Part shown: piece after piece, positions 17,658-26,971 of the stretch
Layout: each line of letters opens with the position of its first letter
How positions within the stretch are numbered: the stretch's first letter is position 1
Assembly (NCBI RefSeq): GCF_021341785.1
Contig: NZ_JAJTTF010000007.1
Coordinates: 233,356 to 297,355, forward strand
DNA length: 64,000 bases
Origin: Microbacterium sp. Au-Mic1
GTDB taxonomy: Bacteria; Actinomycetota; Actinomycetes; Actinomycetales; Microbacteriaceae
Direction: 5' to 3'
Notes under the pieces: generated by a model
Told to the model about the DNA's origin: nothing
The model's input: the letters and a program-made list of their open reading frames with translations, nothing else
Database searches by the model: none
Position numbers and translations under genes: made by a program

Positions 17658-18930
17658 GCGGCGTCCCCTCCCCCGCGAGCAGTCCGCCGACCGGGTCGCC
17701 GGCCACCCCGTGCACCCGCACCGAGATGACGCGGGCGTGCTCGTACGTGGTCGCGACGAACCGCGACTCGAGGATCCGCGCGGTCGACGGCGGCGCCCCG
17801 AAGGCGGCGAGCCGGGCGCGGACCCTGGCCTCGGCCGCCTGCAGCTCGTGCGCCATCTCGTCAGCATTGCCGGCTCCCACGATCCCCAGGGCCCAGTCGG
17901 AGAGAGGAGCGCACGCGGCCCCCAGCGCCCGCAGGTCGAGATCGGTCTCGACGACCTCGCCGCCCCCGAGCCACTCGGGCGACTCCGCCCCACGCGGTCG
18001 CACCAGCCGCGGTCGCGGGGAGCGCCCGTTGAGCAGGATCTCAGTGGCGGGGACCAGGTGGGCGGCCTGGGTGGCGAGGCGCGCACCGCCCCACCCCAGC
18101 TGGGGCACGATGGCGGGGGCTCCCGCTCGGAGAGAACCCAGCACGAGGTCGTTCCCGCGCGCGAGCAGGAGATCGCCCTCGTCGAGCCCGCAGAGCGCGG
18201 CGGCACCGAGGAACTCGATCGACGGACCGGAGAACGCGGAGTGGACCGGCGTGGCCGGGAGCCGGCTCAGCGGCACCCGTCCCCCGTCGTTGCGGGTCAC
18301 GAAGAGCCTCGCGTCCGGGAAGCGGCGGCCGGCGACGAGCGCGAGGGAGATCGCGAGAGCCTCCGCATCGGGCACCAGCGCACTGTTGAGCACCGCCGTG
18401 CGCTCCCGCGTCGCGAAGGAGTTGCCGTCGAACGCGTGCGAGAAGGTCACGCTCAGTGAAGCGTCGTGGTCGAGCAGGATCTCGCCCGCCGCGAGCTCGT
18501 GCGACGGATTGATCAGGGCGCCCACGCCCGTGATCACGACACGGGATCCGGCCGGGATCCCCGGTGCCGCCGCGCGGAGTCCCACCGCGTCGAACGGGGT
18601 CAGCTCCTCCCCCAGCGTCGTGTGGCCGCCGCGCACGTGCAGGATCGGGGCGTCTCCGACCCGGGGCTCGTCGCCGCGGTCGACCGGTGGGCGCGGCGCG
18701 ATCCGGACGACCGTGAGGGGACCCGCCCCTGTCCGGTCCAGCACCGCGCTCAGGTCGAACGCGATCGAGCGCACGGCCGCGTCGGCCAGGCCCTGCCGCC
18801 CGAGCAACCGCTCGAGCGCCGCGTCGACGCCGTCGGTCGTCACGGGGATCTCGTGCGCCGCGAGCGACCCGTCCGGCCGGAGGGCGACGGCCGCGATCCG
18901 CCGGTGGCGCACGCCGATCCCGATCCGCAT
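17641..18930 (-). CDS. HyuA-like protein lacking both ATP-site motifs
   Basis: This 429-residue protein follows the plan of the N-terminal hydantoinase/oxoprolinase (HyuA) family: VTFSHAFDGNSFATRERTAV matches the usual SHELSREYREYERTSTAV region, and HSAFSGPSIEFLGAA matches LILSGPAGGVVGAA. However, the first phosphate motif, DxGGTxTD near the N-terminus, reads IGIGVRHRRIAAVAL here, and the second, DMGGTSxD, reads LARGNDLVLGS. Both nucleotide-binding signatures are therefore lost. It may be a pseudoenzyme with a binding, scaffolding or sensing role alongside the DUF917 protein. It is the first gene of the minus arm and faces the importer operon. Confidence 0.78.
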   Translation of the reverse strand: MRIGIGVRHRRIAAVALRPDGSLAAHEIPVTTDGVDAALERLLGRQGLADAAVRSIAFDLSAVLDRTGAGPLTVVRIAPRPPVDRGDEPRVGDAPILHVRGGHTTLGEELTPFDAVGLRAAAPGIPAGSRVVITGVGALINPSHELAAGEILLDHDASLSVTFSHAFDGNSFATRERTAVLNSALVPDAEALAISLALVAGRRFPDARLFVTRNDGGRVPLSRLPATPVHSAFSGPSIEFLGAAALCGLDEGDLLLARGNDLVLGSLRAGAPAIVPQLGWGGARLATQAAHLVPATEILLNGRSPRPRLVRPRGAESPEWLGGGEVVETDLDLRALGAACAPLSDWALGIVGAGNADEMAHELQAAEARVRARLAAFGAPPSTARILESRFVATTYEHARVISVRVHGVAGDPVGGLLAGEGTPHEVDG

Positions 18931-19001
18931 GCGCCGCTCCGTTCCGTGTCATCCCGCGGGATGCGCGGGAGCAGAGGGGGCATCCGCGCGCTGTTTCATT
19001 C

Positions 19002-19042
19002 TTTTGCACATTGTGATTTGAGCGCAAGATGCACTTTGCACA
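19002..19042. promoter_or_regulatory. Repeated TTTGCACA motif in divergent promoter
   Basis: TTTGCACA occurs at 19003-19010 and again at 19035-19042 in the same orientation, 32 bases apart (about three helical turns). A third partial copy, TGCACT, lies at 19030-19035. The stretch is A+T-richer than its surroundings and lies between the HyuA-like operon and the importer operon. It is a candidate binding site for the PucR regulator or another catabolite regulator. Confidence 0.45.
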
Positions 19043-19150
19043 GCGAGTCCCGAGAGCGCCCGGATACCGTCAGGGCACCGACGTGGATCCCGATGGACGC
19101 GACCCACGACGACATGCCCATCACGTTCGAGACGACGGAGTACCGACCCG

Positions 19151-19471
19151 ATGATCCGCTCAGTCCTGACCCTGCACACCGCGCCCGAACAGGCCGGATC
19201 CGTGCTGGACCTGTACCGCCGCGAAGCGATCCTGCAGGAGTCGCTCGACTTGACCCGAGCGCTCGGCTCCGAGATCGCCACCGCGGTCGACGGGTCCGGC
19301 GAGATCATCGTGACCGCGGTATGGCCGGACGAAGCCGCCTACCAGGAATGGCTCGACCACCCGAACCGGGGCCGCACGACCCCGGAGCTCGCCGCCCTGC
19401 TCGCCGACGCCCGCGTCGGCGTCGGCCGCCTCTACGCGATCGACCACCGCGTCTCGAAGACCGAGATCTGA
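19151..19471 (+). CDS. Small protein with antibiotic-biosynthesis-monooxygenase (ABM) fold
   Basis: The 106-residue protein shows the dimeric alpha/beta barrel pattern: an N-terminal strand SVLTLHTAPEQAGSVLDLYR, then EIIVTAVWPDEAAYQEWLDH with a Trp/His pair typical of ABM-domain proteins. Members are cofactor-free oxygenases, heme-degrading proteins or ligand-binding proteins, so the chemistry cannot be told from sequence alone. It opens the plus-arm operon, 33 bases before the binding-protein gene, and may modify or handle the imported compound. CGGAG lies 9 bases before the ATG. Confidence 0.7.
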   Translation: MIRSVLTLHTAPEQAGSVLDLYRREAILQESLDLTRALGSEIATAVDGSGEIIVTAVWPDEAAYQEWLDHPNRGRTTPELAALLADARVGVGRLYAIDHRVSKTEI

Positions 19472-19504
19472 TCCGACACCCCTGCACCACGAAAGAAGAT
19501 TGCA

Positions 19505-20539
19505 ATGAAGCACCTCTCCCGCCTCGTCGCCGGCGTCGGCGCCGCCGCCCTCGTCGTCTCCCTCGCCGCCTGCAGCTCCTCCGGCGGATCGGGTGGAGCG
19601 AGCGGCGACAAGTACTCGATCGTCTTCCTCGCGTCCTCCTCGCAGAACGGCTACAACCAGGCCGTCTACCAGGGCGTGGTCGAGAAGGCGAAGGAGATCT
19701 CGAAGAAGCTCGGGATCACGATCACCACCAAGATCCAGGACGGCCAGTTCGACGCCAACACCCAGCTGTCGCAGCTGCAGAACGCCGGAACCACCGGCCA
19801 GGCGAGCGGGATCATCGTGGTCCCACAAGACGGCCCCGGCCTCGCCGCCGCCTTCCCCCTCGGCAACGACGTGCCCGTCGTGTCGGTGCTGAACCCGATC
19901 GGCCCCGACATCGACAAGATGCAGCCGCAGATCGACGGCGTCGTCTCGACCGTCGCCTCGCCCCCGTCGGCGGGCGCCGCACGACAGGCGGAGTCCGTCG
20001 TCGAGTACTGCAAGAGCATCGACCCGTGCAAGATCGGCCTGCTCGCCGGCCTCCTGAACTCCCCGCTCGACGTCGCCCGCATCGCCGCCTGGAAGAAGGT
20101 GCTCGGCCAGCACAGCAACATCAAGATCGTGGGCACCGTCGAAGGCGCCTACGACCGCGACAAGTCGCTCACCGCGGTGTCGAACCTGCTGCAGGCCAAC
20201 AAGGACATCAACGGCATCCTGAGCAACGCCGACCAGCAGACGATGGGCGCCCAGATCGCGCTCGAGAACGCCGGCATCGACCCGGCGAAGATCTTCCTCA
20301 CCGGCGGCGGCGGGACGACCGAGGCCGTCAAGGCCGTGCGCGACGGCAAGTGGACGAACGACTACCTGAACTACCCCGTGAGCATGGGCAAGGCCGCACT
20401 CGAGCAGCTGGTCAACAAGCTGCGCGGCGACAAGGTCCAGGCCGTCGTCGACGCCGACACCCTCGTCAAGATCAGCCCGATCGCCACGAAGAAGGACCTC
20501 GACGCGGCTCCGGACTTCACCGGCGAATGGAACGGCTGA
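19505..20539 (+). CDS. ABC transporter substrate-binding lipoprotein (ribose-binding type)
   Basis: A 344-residue lipoprotein with lipobox LAAC (Cys near 23) and a Ser/Gly-rich linker, followed by a type I periplasmic-binding fold: NGYNQAVYQGVVEKAKEISK, a GIIVVPQDGPGL hinge segment and NPIGPDIDKMQ. It belongs to the RbsB-like group that binds sugars, nucleosides and many other small polar compounds. Two Cys (YCKSIDPCK) in the middle could form a disulfide. AAGAAGAT precedes the ATG. It supplies the following ATPase and permease. The ligand is unknown; hydantoinase genes downstream suggest a nitrogen heterocycle. Confidence 0.88.
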   Translation: MKHLSRLVAGVGAAALVVSLAACSSSGGSGGASGDKYSIVFLASSSQNGYNQAVYQGVVEKAKEISKKLGITITTKIQDGQFDANTQLSQLQNAGTTGQASGIIVVPQDGPGLAAAFPLGNDVPVVSVLNPIGPDIDKMQPQIDGVVSTVASPPSAGAARQAESVVEYCKSIDPCKIGLLAGLLNSPLDVARIAAWKKVLGQHSNIKIVGTVEGAYDRDKSLTAVSNLLQANKDINGILSNADQQTMGAQIALENAGIDPAKIFLTGGGGTTEAVKAVRDGKWTNDYLNYPVSMGKAALEQLVNKLRGDKVQAVVDADTLVKISPIATKKDLDAAPDFTGEWNG

Positions 20540-20543
20540 CTCG

Positions 20544-22073
20544 ATGAGCACATCAGCGGCCGGACCGGTGCTCGTCGAACTCCGGGACATCGAGAAGCGG
20601 TTCGGGGCGACCCGGGCGCTCGACGGAGTCTCCCTCGAGGTGCGCGGCGGCGAGATCCACGCGTTCGTCGGGGAGAACGGCGCCGGTAAGTCGACCCTCG
20701 GCAAGGTGATCGCGGGGGTCTACGCCGCAGACCGGGGCGACGTCGTCGTCGACGGCGTCCCGGTCGACCGCTGGAACCCCGGGATCGCGCAGCGTCGCGG
20801 GGTCGCGATGATCGCGCAGGAGCTCGCGCTCGTGCCCGACCTGACCGTGGCGCAGAACGTGTTCCTGGGTGCCGAGGAGCACCGGTTCGGGATCGAGCGG
20901 CGCAACCTCGACGCGCGCTTCGCCGCGCTCGACGCCGAGGTCGGCTTCGGGCTCGACCCGCGGGCGAAGGTGCGCGATCTGCGGATCGCCGACCAGCAGA
21001 AGGTCGAGATCCTCCGATCCCTCGCACGCGACGCCCGCGTCATCGTCATGGACGAGCCGACCTCGTCGCTGACCGCCCGGGAGATCGCGCAGCTCGAGGA
21101 TCTCATGCGGACGCTGCGCGATCGCGGCTGCAGCGTGATCTACGTCTCGCACTTCCTGGACTCGGTGCTCGGCGTCGCCGACCGGATCACGGTGATGCGG
21201 GACGGCCGACGGATCGACACGGTCGACGCCGCCGCGGTCGGCAAGCACGAGCTGGTGACGGCGATGCTCGGCCGCGAGATGGACCAGGCTTACCCCGCGC
21301 GCCCCGCCGCGCCGGATCCCGCCACCCCGTTCCTGCTGGAGGTGCAGCACCTGCGCACCTCCACGGGGGTGGAGGACATGAGCTTCGCGGTACGGCCCGG
21401 CGAGATCGTCGGCTTGCTCGGCCTGGTCGGCAGCGGCCGAACCGAGTGTCTGCGCGCGGTGTTCGGCCTGGACGAGATCCTGGACGGCGTCGTCCGGTTC
21501 GGCGGGCACGACTGGAAGGGTCACTCGCCCAAGCAGTCGATCGACGCGGGCCTCGTGCTCGTCTCGGAGGACCGACACAAGGACGGCCTCGTGCTGCAGC
21601 GCTCGGTGCGCGAGAACATCGCGCTCGCGAGCCTCGGGGCGCGCTCCCGGGCCGGCCTGATCGACGGCCGTAGCGAACGGGCCGTCGCGGATGAGCTCGC
21701 GCAATCGCTCGAGATGCGCCCGCCGGACACCGACCTCCCGGTCGGCTGGTTCTCGGGCGGCAATCAGCAGAAGGCGCTTCTCGGCAAGGCGCTCGCGGCA
21801 CGGCCGCGGGCGATCATCTTCGACGAGCCCACGCGCGGCGTCGACGTCGGCGCCAAGCGCGCGATCTACGAGCTCATCGCCCGGCTCGCCCAGGACGGGA
21901 TCGCGGTGCTGCTGATCTCGTCCGAGCACGAGGAGATCATGGAGCTCGCCCACCGCGCGTTCCTGGTCTCCGCGGGCCGCACCTTCGGGGAGATCGTCCC
22001 CGAGCAGACCGCCGTGGAGGACGTCCTGTTCCGGCTCTTCCACGTGACCCCCGGAGAGGAGACGGCAGCGTGA
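20544..22073 (+). CDS. Ribose-type ABC transporter ATPase (two ABC domains)
   Basis: The 509-residue protein has two ABC domains as in RbsA/MglA. Domain 1 has GENGAGKST, a DQQKVEILRSLA signature region and VIVMDEPTSSLT. Domain 2 has GLVGSGRTE (a degenerate Walker A usual in the second domain), FSGGNQQKALLGKALAARPR and IIFDEPTRGVDVGAK. It drives import with the downstream permease. The ATG follows the binding-protein stop by 4 bases, and its stop overlaps the permease start (GTGA). Confidence 0.92.
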   Translation: MSTSAAGPVLVELRDIEKRFGATRALDGVSLEVRGGEIHAFVGENGAGKSTLGKVIAGVYAADRGDVVVDGVPVDRWNPGIAQRRGVAMIAQELALVPDLTVAQNVFLGAEEHRFGIERRNLDARFAALDAEVGFGLDPRAKVRDLRIADQQKVEILRSLARDARVIVMDEPTSSLTAREIAQLEDLMRTLRDRGCSVIYVSHFLDSVLGVADRITVMRDGRRIDTVDAAAVGKHELVTAMLGREMDQAYPARPAAPDPATPFLLEVQHLRTSTGVEDMSFAVRPGEIVGLLGLVGSGRTECLRAVFGLDEILDGVVRFGGHDWKGHSPKQSIDAGLVLVSEDRHKDGLVLQRSVRENIALASLGARSRAGLIDGRSERAVADELAQSLEMRPPDTDLPVGWFSGGNQQKALLGKALAARPRAIIFDEPTRGVDVGAKRAIYELIARLAQDGIAVLLISSEHEEIMELAHRAFLVSAGRTFGEIVPEQTAVEDVLFRLFHVTPGEETAA

Positions 22074-23053
22074 GCGAGGCCATCGACACCACCGCGACAC
22101 GGGCCCAGGCCCGGAGGAAGTTCACGATCAGGGAGATCGCGATCGAGTACGCCGTCCTGCTGCTGCTCGCCGCCGTGCTCATCGCGCTCGCGATCCTCTC
22201 GCCTTCGTTCTTCACGTTCGGCAACATCGTGAACATCCTGAACCAGAATGCCCCTCTCGTGATCATCGCCTCGGCGGGCACCTTCGTGATCATCTCGGGC
22301 AACTTCGATCTCTCCACCGGCGCGATCTACAGCGTCGCGGGCGTGGTCTCGGCCTGGCTCGCGATCACCACCGGCAACGTGTGGCTCGCTCTCCTCGCGG
22401 CCCCCGTCGTCGGGCTCGCGCTCGGCCTGTTCAACGGCGTCGTGATCACCCGGCTCCGCGTGCACTCGTTCCTCGGCACGCTCGCGTCGTCGATGATCTT
22501 CACGACGGTCGCGGTGCTGATCACGGGCGGCAGTCTGATCACCGTCACGACCCCCGGCTTCACCGCGCTCGGACGCAACAGGGTCGGCGGTGTCTTCATC
22601 GCGGTCTTCGTGATGATCGCCGTGGTCGCCCTGCTCTGGTTCGTGCTCTCGCGAACCGTGTTCGGCCGGCACGTCTACGCCATTGGCGGCAACCCCGAGG
22701 CCGCAGAGCTCTCCGGCATCCACGTCGGTCGCACCCGCGTCATCGTGTTCGTGCTGAGCGGGCTCGCCGCCGGCGCCGCCGCCGCGATCGGCGTCTCGCG
22801 GATCGCGTCGGGTCAGCCCCTCGCGGGCGCCGGACTCGAGCTGAGTGCGATCGCCGCGGTGATCCTCGGCGGCACGAGCATCTACGGCGGACTCGGCGCG
22901 GTCTGGCGATCGGTCGCCGGCGTGTTCCTCATCGCCCTCATCGGCAACGGATTCGACCTGCTCAACCTGAACCCCCAGCTCAAGGACATGGTGACGGGCT
23001 TCATCATCCTCGCCGCAGTCGGCCTCGCGGCCGCAGGGCGCGGCCGACGCTGA
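22070..23053 (+). CDS. Ribose-type ABC transporter permease
   Basis: A 327-residue permease of the RbsC/BPD_transp_2 class with about 8-10 hydrophobic helices. Family markers are ISGNFDLSTGAIYSVAGV in the first third and the coupling-loop segment YAIGGNPEAAELSGIHVGRT, followed by GAGLELSAIAAVILGGTSIY. It forms the membrane channel, probably as a homodimer, with the tandem ATPase before it. Start overlap with the ATPase stop shows tight coupling. Confidence 0.92.
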   Translation: MSEAIDTTATRAQARRKFTIREIAIEYAVLLLLAAVLIALAILSPSFFTFGNIVNILNQNAPLVIIASAGTFVIISGNFDLSTGAIYSVAGVVSAWLAITTGNVWLALLAAPVVGLALGLFNGVVITRLRVHSFLGTLASSMIFTTVAVLITGGSLITVTTPGFTALGRNRVGGVFIAVFVMIAVVALLWFVLSRTVFGRHVYAIGGNPEAAELSGIHVGRTRVIVFVLSGLAAGAAAAIGVSRIASGQPLAGAGLELSAIAAVILGGTSIYGGLGAVWRSVAGVFLIALIGNGFDLLNLNPQLKDMVTGFIILAAVGLAAAGRGRR

Positions 23054-23147
23054 CCGCACCGCCGCCGAGACCCGGTCGCCCTCGGGGCACCGGGCTCCCC
23101 GGCCTGCCCGAAGACCCCATCGCCCTCAACCGGAAGGAACCCCTTTC

Positions 23148-25196
23148 ATGCCCGAGAACGTCAGAATCGCCGTCGACGTGGGCGGCACCTTCACCGACGT
23201 GGTCAAGCTCGTCCCCGAGACGGGAGAGCTCCGCTTCGAGAAGGTCCCGACCACCCCGAGCGAGCCCACCGCCGGAGTGCTCGCCGCCTTCGACAAGGCG
23301 GACGCCGACCCCGGCCAGGTCTCGATGTTCAACCACGGCAGCACGCTGGGCCTGAACTCGCTGCTCACCCGGACCGGGGCGAGGATCGCCACGATCGCCA
23401 CGCGCGGCTTCCGCGACGTCTACCTGCTCGGCCGCACCGACCGCCGGGTCATGTACGACATCGCATACCGCAAGCCCGAGGCGCTGCTCGAGCGCTACGA
23501 CACGTTCGAGGTCAGCGAGCGCAGTATGTTCGATGGCACCGTCGCGACACCGTTCGACGAGGAGGACGCACGTGAGGTCGCACGCGAGATCCTGCGCCGA
23601 GGCTACGACGCCGTCGCCGTCGCCTTCCTGCACGCCTACGCCAACCCGGCGCACGAGCTGCGCATGCGCGAGATCCTCCTCGAGGAGGCCCCCGGTGTCG
23701 AGGTCACCATCTCGCACGAGCTGTCGCGCGAGTACCGCGAGTACGAGCGCACGAGCACGGCCGTGCTCGACGCGTACATCAAGCCGATCATGCGCAGCTA
23801 CCTCAAGGCGCTCGAGGGCGAGCTCGAACGGCGCGGCTTCGTCGGTCGATTCCTGATGTCGCGGTCGGGCGGCGGCGCGATGACCGCGTCGGCCGCTCGC
23901 GAGCAGCCGGTGAACCTGATCCTGTCCGGCCCCGCCGGCGGGGTCGTCGGAGCGGCGGCGTTCTCGAAGCTCATCGACCGGCCGAACCTCATCACGATCG
24001 ACATGGGCGGGACCAGCCTCGACGCCTCGCTCGTGCAGGGCGGTCATCCCGTGCTCTACCACGGCGCGGAGTTCGAGGGCCTGCCCATCAACACCCCTTC
24101 GCTCTACATCCACACGATCGGCGCCGGCGGCGGCTCGCTCGGCTACCTCGACGAGGCCGGCGCCCTGCAGGTCGGACCGAAGAGCGCGGGGGCCATGCCC
24201 GGACCCGCGGCCTACGGGCGCGGCGGCACGCAGCCGACTTTCACCGATGCGGCGCTCGCGATCGGGTACCTCGGCACCGACACTCCGCTCGGCGGCGAGC
24301 TCACGCTCGACCGTGAGAAGTCGCTCGAGGCGCTCGCGCCGATCGCCGGATCGCTCGGGCTGAGCGTCACCCAGCTCGCGCGCGGCATGGTGCAGATCTC
24401 GAACACCAAGATCATGGGCGCCGTACGCGCGATCACCATCGAGCTCGGACACGACCCGAAGGACTTCGCCCTGCTCTCATTCGGTGGGGGCGGCGGGCTG
24501 GTCGCGGTCGACGTGGCCCGCGAGCTCGGGATCCCGGAGGTGATCGTACCGCCGGGGCAGGGCGCGTTCTCCGCGCTCGGCATGCTCATGGCCGACGTGC
24601 AGCACGACTACTCGCGCACGAGCCTGCAGCCGCTCGAGGATCTGGACGCCGCCGCCGCCGACGCCCTCTACGCCGGGATGGAGGCGGAAGCGCGCGAGAC
24701 CCTGCACGCCGAGGGCTTCAGCGACGAGCGCATGGTCTTCCACCGCGTGGTCGCCGTGCGCTACTCGGGGCAGGAGCACGCCGTCACCGTCGACTACCCG
24801 GAGGACGGGTCGGATCCCCGCGCCGCGATCCGCGCCGAGTTCGACCGGCTGCACCTGCGGCAGTACGGGCACATCATGGACGACCCGATCGAGACCACCA
24901 CGCTGCGTCTCGGCGCCGTCGGCATCGTCGACAAGCCCGATCTGCCGCGCGCCGCACGCCGCGACGGCGATCACGGCCCCGAACTGCGCCGCCGCACGGT
25001 GGTGCTCGACGGCGACGTGACCGCCGAGTACGCGCTCGTCGCGCGCGAGGAGCTCCTCGCCGGCGACGTCCTCGAGGGCCCGGCCGTCGTGACCGAGCAC
25101 ACCGCGACCACGGTGCTGCACGCCGGGGACCGGCTCGAGGTCGGCGCCTACGGCGAGCTCGTCATCTCGATCCAGTACGCACAGAAGGGGGCATGA
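23148..25196 (+). CDS. hyuA: Hydantoinase/oxoprolinase subunit A
   Basis: The 682-residue protein is a full-length HyuA-type subunit. Both ATP-site motifs are intact: IAVDVGGTFTDVVKL at residues 6-20 and ITIDMGGTSLDASLVQGG near 280-300. SHELSREYREYERTSTAVLD, SRSGGGAM and FGGGGGLVAVDVARELGI are further markers. With HyuB it would hydrolyse a cyclic amide such as a hydantoin, 5-oxoproline-like lactam or N-methylhydantoin at the expense of ATP. AAGGAA lies before the ATG. Its intact motifs contrast with the HyuA-like protein at 17.6-18.9 kb. Confidence 0.9.
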   Translation: MPENVRIAVDVGGTFTDVVKLVPETGELRFEKVPTTPSEPTAGVLAAFDKADADPGQVSMFNHGSTLGLNSLLTRTGARIATIATRGFRDVYLLGRTDRRVMYDIAYRKPEALLERYDTFEVSERSMFDGTVATPFDEEDAREVAREILRRGYDAVAVAFLHAYANPAHELRMREILLEEAPGVEVTISHELSREYREYERTSTAVLDAYIKPIMRSYLKALEGELERRGFVGRFLMSRSGGGAMTASAAREQPVNLILSGPAGGVVGAAAFSKLIDRPNLITIDMGGTSLDASLVQGGHPVLYHGAEFEGLPINTPSLYIHTIGAGGGSLGYLDEAGALQVGPKSAGAMPGPAAYGRGGTQPTFTDAALAIGYLGTDTPLGGELTLDREKSLEALAPIAGSLGLSVTQLARGMVQISNTKIMGAVRAITIELGHDPKDFALLSFGGGGGLVAVDVARELGIPEVIVPPGQGAFSALGMLMADVQHDYSRTSLQPLEDLDAAAADALYAGMEAEARETLHAEGFSDERMVFHRVVAVRYSGQEHAVTVDYPEDGSDPRAAIRAEFDRLHLRQYGHIMDDPIETTTLRLGAVGIVDKPDLPRAARRDGDHGPELRRRTVVLDGDVTAEYALVAREELLAGDVLEGPAVVTEHTATTVLHAGDRLEVGAYGELVISIQYAQKGA

Positions 25197-25197
25197 C

Positions 25198-26904
25198 ATG
25201 GCCGACGCCATCACCACCGAGATCATCAGGCACGGCCTGCTGGCCGCCGCGGAGGAGGTCGCGCGCAACCTGTGCCGCACCGCCTACAACACCGTGGTCT
25301 ACGAGATCCACGACTACGGGATCGGGATCCATGACGCGAACGGCGACGTCGTGGCGGACGCGCCGGGCATCGCTGTCTTCACGCGCGGCAACGATGCGGG
25401 CATCAAGCACTCGATCGAGTTCCTCGGAGCGGACGCGATGGAGCCGGGCGACGTCTTCATCATCAACTTCCCGTATTGGTCCAGCGCGCACACACTCGAT
25501 CCGCTGGTCTTCGCGCCGATCCACGTCGACGACGCGCTCATCGGGTTCGCTTCGTGCCGCGTGCACGTCACCGACCTGAACCAGAAGGATCCCGGCTACG
25601 TCCTCGACTCGACCGATCGGTCGCAGGAGGGGCTCATGCTGCCCGCCTCGAAGCTGTACCGCCGCGGCGAGCGCAACGACGACGTCTTCAACATCATCCG
25701 GTTCAACAGCCGGATGCCGAAGCACACGATCGGCGACATCCAGGCGCAGGTCTCTGCCTGCGTGACCGGGGTGCGGCGCACGCAGGAGCTCGCGGGCAAG
25801 TACGGGGTCAGCACTCTCACCGAGGCGATGGACACGATCAACGCGCACGGCGAGAAGCTCGCCCGCCTCGCCCTCGCGAAGCTGCCGAAGGGCACCTGGA
25901 CCGCGATCGACTACGTCGACGACGACGGGATCAACAAGGACGACCTCGTCACCCTGCGCTGCACGGTGACGGTCACCGACGACGAGATGGTGGTCGACTG
26001 GACCGGGAGCGCCGAGAACGTCGAGGGGCCGATCAACCTGCCTCCTGGGCAGACGGAGGCGCTCTCGAGCCTCATCTTCAAGTCGCTCACCACCCCGGAC
26101 TCGCCCGTCGTCGCCGGCAACTTCGCCCCGCTGCGGGTCGTCACGGTCCCGGGGTCGGTCATGCACGCGGTCTCGCCGATGCCGACCTTCACGCTCTGGA
26201 CCGGACTGCTGGCCGGCGAGGTGATCCTCAAGGCGCTCGCGCAGGGCATGCCGGAGCTGGTGCCGGCGTGCTCCGGCGGCGACGTCTGCTCGATGATGGG
26301 CCTCGGCGTCAACCCGCGCACAGGCGAGCCCTGGCAGGAGGCCACGAACGAGGCGGTCGGGTTCGGCGGCACCGCGCACCACGACGGCGAGGACGGCATC
26401 ATGCACCTCTCCGAGCCGGGCTGCCGCAACAACCCGGTCGAGGTCCTCGAGGCCAAGTCCTCGATGATCATCGACCACTACGGCTACCGGACCGACACGG
26501 GGGGCGCCGGGCGCCACCGCGGCGGGGTCGGGGTGAGCCGCTCCTACCGCTTCACGGCGCCGGCTACCGGGATCTGCCTCGTCTACAAGACGAAGACGAC
26601 GCCCTGGGCGATCGACGGCGGCGCGGACGGCGAGCCGAACCGGGTCGTGCTGAACCCGGGGACGCCGCGGGAGACGGTTCAGGGCGGCAGCTACAACCGG
26701 CTCGCCCCCGGCGACGTGCTGGTCAATCAGACGGGCGGGGGCGGCGGCTACGGCGATCCGTTCGACCGCGACCCCGCGGCCGTGGCGCACGACGTACGCA
26801 ACGGGTTCGTCTCGCCGCAGGCCGCCGAACGCGACTACGGCGTGGTCGTGACCGCGGGCTTCGGCGTCGACGGCGCGGCGACCGCGGCGCTCCGGGGCCG
26901 CTGA
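25198..26904 (+). CDS. hyuB: Hydantoinase/oxoprolinase subunit B
   Basis: The 568-residue protein is a HyuB-type subunit: TTEIIRHGLLAAAEEVARNL at the N-terminus, DVFIINFPYWSSAHTLD, DIQAQVSACVTGVRRTQEL, and the Gly-rich C-terminal GTPRETVQGGSYNRLAPGD followed by GGGGGYGDPFDRDP. It is the partner of HyuA, starting one base after its stop. The pair probably opens the ring of the compound brought in by the ABC importer. Substrate cannot be set from sequence, since hydantoinases, oxoprolinases, acetone and acetophenone carboxylases share this fold. Confidence 0.9.
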   Translation: MADAITTEIIRHGLLAAAEEVARNLCRTAYNTVVYEIHDYGIGIHDANGDVVADAPGIAVFTRGNDAGIKHSIEFLGADAMEPGDVFIINFPYWSSAHTLDPLVFAPIHVDDALIGFASCRVHVTDLNQKDPGYVLDSTDRSQEGLMLPASKLYRRGERNDDVFNIIRFNSRMPKHTIGDIQAQVSACVTGVRRTQELAGKYGVSTLTEAMDTINAHGEKLARLALAKLPKGTWTAIDYVDDDGINKDDLVTLRCTVTVTDDEMVVDWTGSAENVEGPINLPPGQTEALSSLIFKSLTTPDSPVVAGNFAPLRVVTVPGSVMHAVSPMPTFTLWTGLLAGEVILKALAQGMPELVPACSGGDVCSMMGLGVNPRTGEPWQEATNEAVGFGGTAHHDGEDGIMHLSEPGCRNNPVEVLEAKSSMIIDHYGYRTDTGGAGRHRGGVGVSRSYRFTAPATGICLVYKTKTTPWAIDGGADGEPNRVVLNPGTPRETVQGGSYNRLAPGDVLVNQTGGGGGYGDPFDRDPAAVAHDVRNGFVSPQAAERDYGVVVTAGFGVDGAATAALRGR

Positions 26905-26926
26905 CCAGGACTCCGATCCACCTCGT

Positions 26927-26958
26927 CCCGATGCGTCCGCCGTCGCGGGCGCATCGGG
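26927..26958 (+). terminator. Hairpin terminator after hyuB
   Basis: A 9-bp perfect stem, CCCGATGCG with CGCATCGGG, lies 23 bases after the hyuB stop and 14 bases from the end of the opposing TetR gene. It probably ends transcription from either side. Confidence 0.6.
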
Positions 26959-26971
26959 GCGCTCCTTGTTG

